A DNA stretch of 64,000 nt from an endosymbiont of Galathealinum brachiosum. GTDB taxonomy: Bacteria > Pseudomonadota > Gammaproteobacteria > SZUA-229. This document shows positions 63,090-64,000 of the stretch, piece by piece. Each line of letters starts with the position of its first letter. Position 1 is the first letter of the stretch. A model generated the notes under the pieces. The model had not been told where the DNA came from. It searched no databases and saw only the letters and a program-made list of their open reading frames with translations. The position numbers were made by a program, and so were the translations under genes. The stretch is from contig QFXC01000007.1 in the NCBI GenBank assembly GCA_003349885.1, positions 197,475 through 261,474 of the forward strand. Reading direction: 5' to 3'.

Positions 63090-64000
63090 ATGCTTCAACA
63101 TACGGGTTTCAGCCTTAAAAAAAATCTTATTTTCACGCTGCTTATATTAGGTGGAATAGGTATATTTCTTGTTTATCTGACTATTAATCAATTTCGAATT
63201 TTGACATATGAAAACCAGAAAACAGCAATCGAACATCTGTTAGATATACAAATTTATAACATTACGACTGAAGCAATCACAACAGCCAAAGAACTCGCCC
63301 TGTCAGTACAACAGGATCTTGATTTTCAGCATGCTATGAAATTCAAAAACATTAACACTCTGGATAAGCATATACAGGCTCAACAGAATCGCTATTTTGT
63401 CACCATGGGATTTCTCAAAATAAAATCTATATTTTTATATGATAAAAAGCTGAATCTTATTACAACCAATTCTAATTCAGTTACTTTATGCCAGACATTT
63501 ATTAATGAAGCAAAAAACAGACAGGGTGCAAACCGTTCAAAAATAATGGAAGGACGCTGTTTTAAGGATGGGAAACTTTCTTTAAGCATCCTTGTACCTG
63601 TTGGCTCGATTTTCAATCAACTTGGGTATATACAGATTATAATTGATCCTGCACATAATTTGCATAAGCTTGAGGAATTTTTCAATTACCCTATCAAATT
63701 ATCAGATGCAAATGAAAACACCTTATATCAATCAAAAGACTGGAACACACTGGAACAGGCAAAATCAAACATTCATATTATTCGACATTTAACATCCAAA
63801 AATCACCCCACTGCTTTAAAAATAGAATTATTAAATAATATGCAGGATTTTGAAAGTCAGTTGAATTATGTTCGTAATACGATGATTATTATATCTATGA
63901 TTATCATTGTATTCGCTATGTTTATTAGCTTTGTATTTCTAAGGCAATCAACACTAGGCCCATTACAGGAGTTAACAAAAAAAATACACCAGGTAAGGGG
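63090..64000 (+). CDS. Membrane sensor protein, N-terminal part (cut by window end)
   Basis: About 303 codons are present from the ATG at 63090. TM1 (about 12-33) and TM2 (about 262-286) enclose a roughly 230-residue periplasmic domain with a Cache-like pattern (YDKKLNLITTNSNSV, LVPVGSIFNQLGYIQIII). The HAMP linker is just beginning (STLGPLQELTKKIHQV) at the window edge. The output domain is not visible; a kinase, GGDEF or chemotaxis domain would all fit. Coupling with the rhodanese gene suggests a sulfur- or redox-related signal. Confidence 0.8.
   Translation, partial: MLQHTGFSLKKNLIFTLLILGGIGIFLVYLTINQFRILTYENQKTAIEHLLDIQIYNITTEAITTAKELALSVQQDLDFQHAMKFKNINTLDKHIQAQQNRYFVTMGFLKIKSIFLYDKKLNLITTNSNSVTLCQTFINEAKNRQGANRSKIMEGRCFKDGKLSLSILVPVGSIFNQLGYIQIIIDPAHNLHKLEEFFNYPIKLSDANENTLYQSKDWNTLEQAKSNIHIIRHLTSKNHPTALKIELLNNMQDFESQLNYVRNTMIIISMIIIVFAMFISFVFLRQSTLGPLQELTKKIHQVR

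Noticed and set aside
1-64000. tRNA, rRNA, CRISPR arrays, c-di-GMP riboswitches and phage genes
   Set aside because: Reading both strands I found no cloverleaf with a conserved T-loop, no regular spacer-repeat array, no GEMM-like leader before the c-di-GMP genes and no integrase or phage structural gene. A covariance-model scan would be decisive and could not be run.

Overview
This 64 kb window is AT-rich chromosomal DNA from a gammaproteobacterium. The evidence is a set of housekeeping genes typical of that class: bifunctional mnmC, rsmJ, ycaO, tatD, lplT, a YciK-type reductase and a queuosine-tRNA mannosyltransferase. Also present are the three-enzyme squalene route (hpnC, hpnD, hpnE), PEP-CTERM and GlyGly-CTERM surface proteins, and very heavy c-di-GMP and two-component signalling. 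The genus cannot be named from sequence reading alone. I saw no rRNA, tRNA, CRISPR array, integrase or intact insertion sequence.

Layout. 1-4.7 kb: end of a DUF1499 gene, a pentapeptide-repeat protein coupled to mnmC, hpnC and an OmpH/Skp-like lipoprotein. 4.7-15 kb is accessory in character: a VIT/vWA protein with a GlyGly-CTERM-like tail, an XRE-type regulator, a decayed ROK fructokinase remnant, a 921-residue lipoprotein, a 5'-truncated second copy of the regulator, and two PEP-CTERM proteins. 15-22 kb: a PstS-like binding protein coupled to a diguanylate cyclase, lplT, then hpnD-hpnE-SDR. 22-37.3 kb: nine signalling genes on the minus strand with tiny gaps or overlaps, apparently one operon. 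It holds an HTH-REC protein, four histidine kinases (one a 1360-residue multi-PAS hybrid), two PhnD-like periplasmic binding proteins, a REC-HD-GYP phosphodiesterase and a REC-PP2C phosphatase. 37.5-48.5 kb: queuosine-tRNA mannosyltransferase, Atm1-type ABC exporter, a DUF3391 HD-GYP protein followed by a GGDEF-EAL protein, and an RND efflux pair overlapping a phosphopantetheinyl transferase. 48.5-53.3 kb: a LamB-like porin facing a histidine kinase and a sugar-type binding protein. 53.3-58.2 kb: Ser/Thr kinase, PP2C phosphatase and an unlisted 59-residue membrane protein, then a di-iron/MBL-fold protein coupled to a chemotaxis-like helical protein. 58.4-64 kb: tatD, ycaO, rsmJ, a PilZ protein, a periplasmic rhodanese and the start of a membrane sensor.

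How the genes may work together. The recurring design is a periplasmic ligand-binding protein encoded next to a membrane kinase or cyclase; it occurs at 15.1-17.4, 25.8-29.7 and 49.9-53.3 kb. Outputs are mainly c-di-GMP turnover (GGDEF, EAL, HD-GYP, PilZ) and protein dephosphorylation (two PP2C-type phosphatases), with one DNA-binding response regulator. The 15 kb operon at 22-37 kb is the best candidate for an undescribed system: a multi-input phosphorelay that could converge on c-di-GMP hydrolysis and a partner-switching phosphatase. That wiring is inference from gene order and domains.
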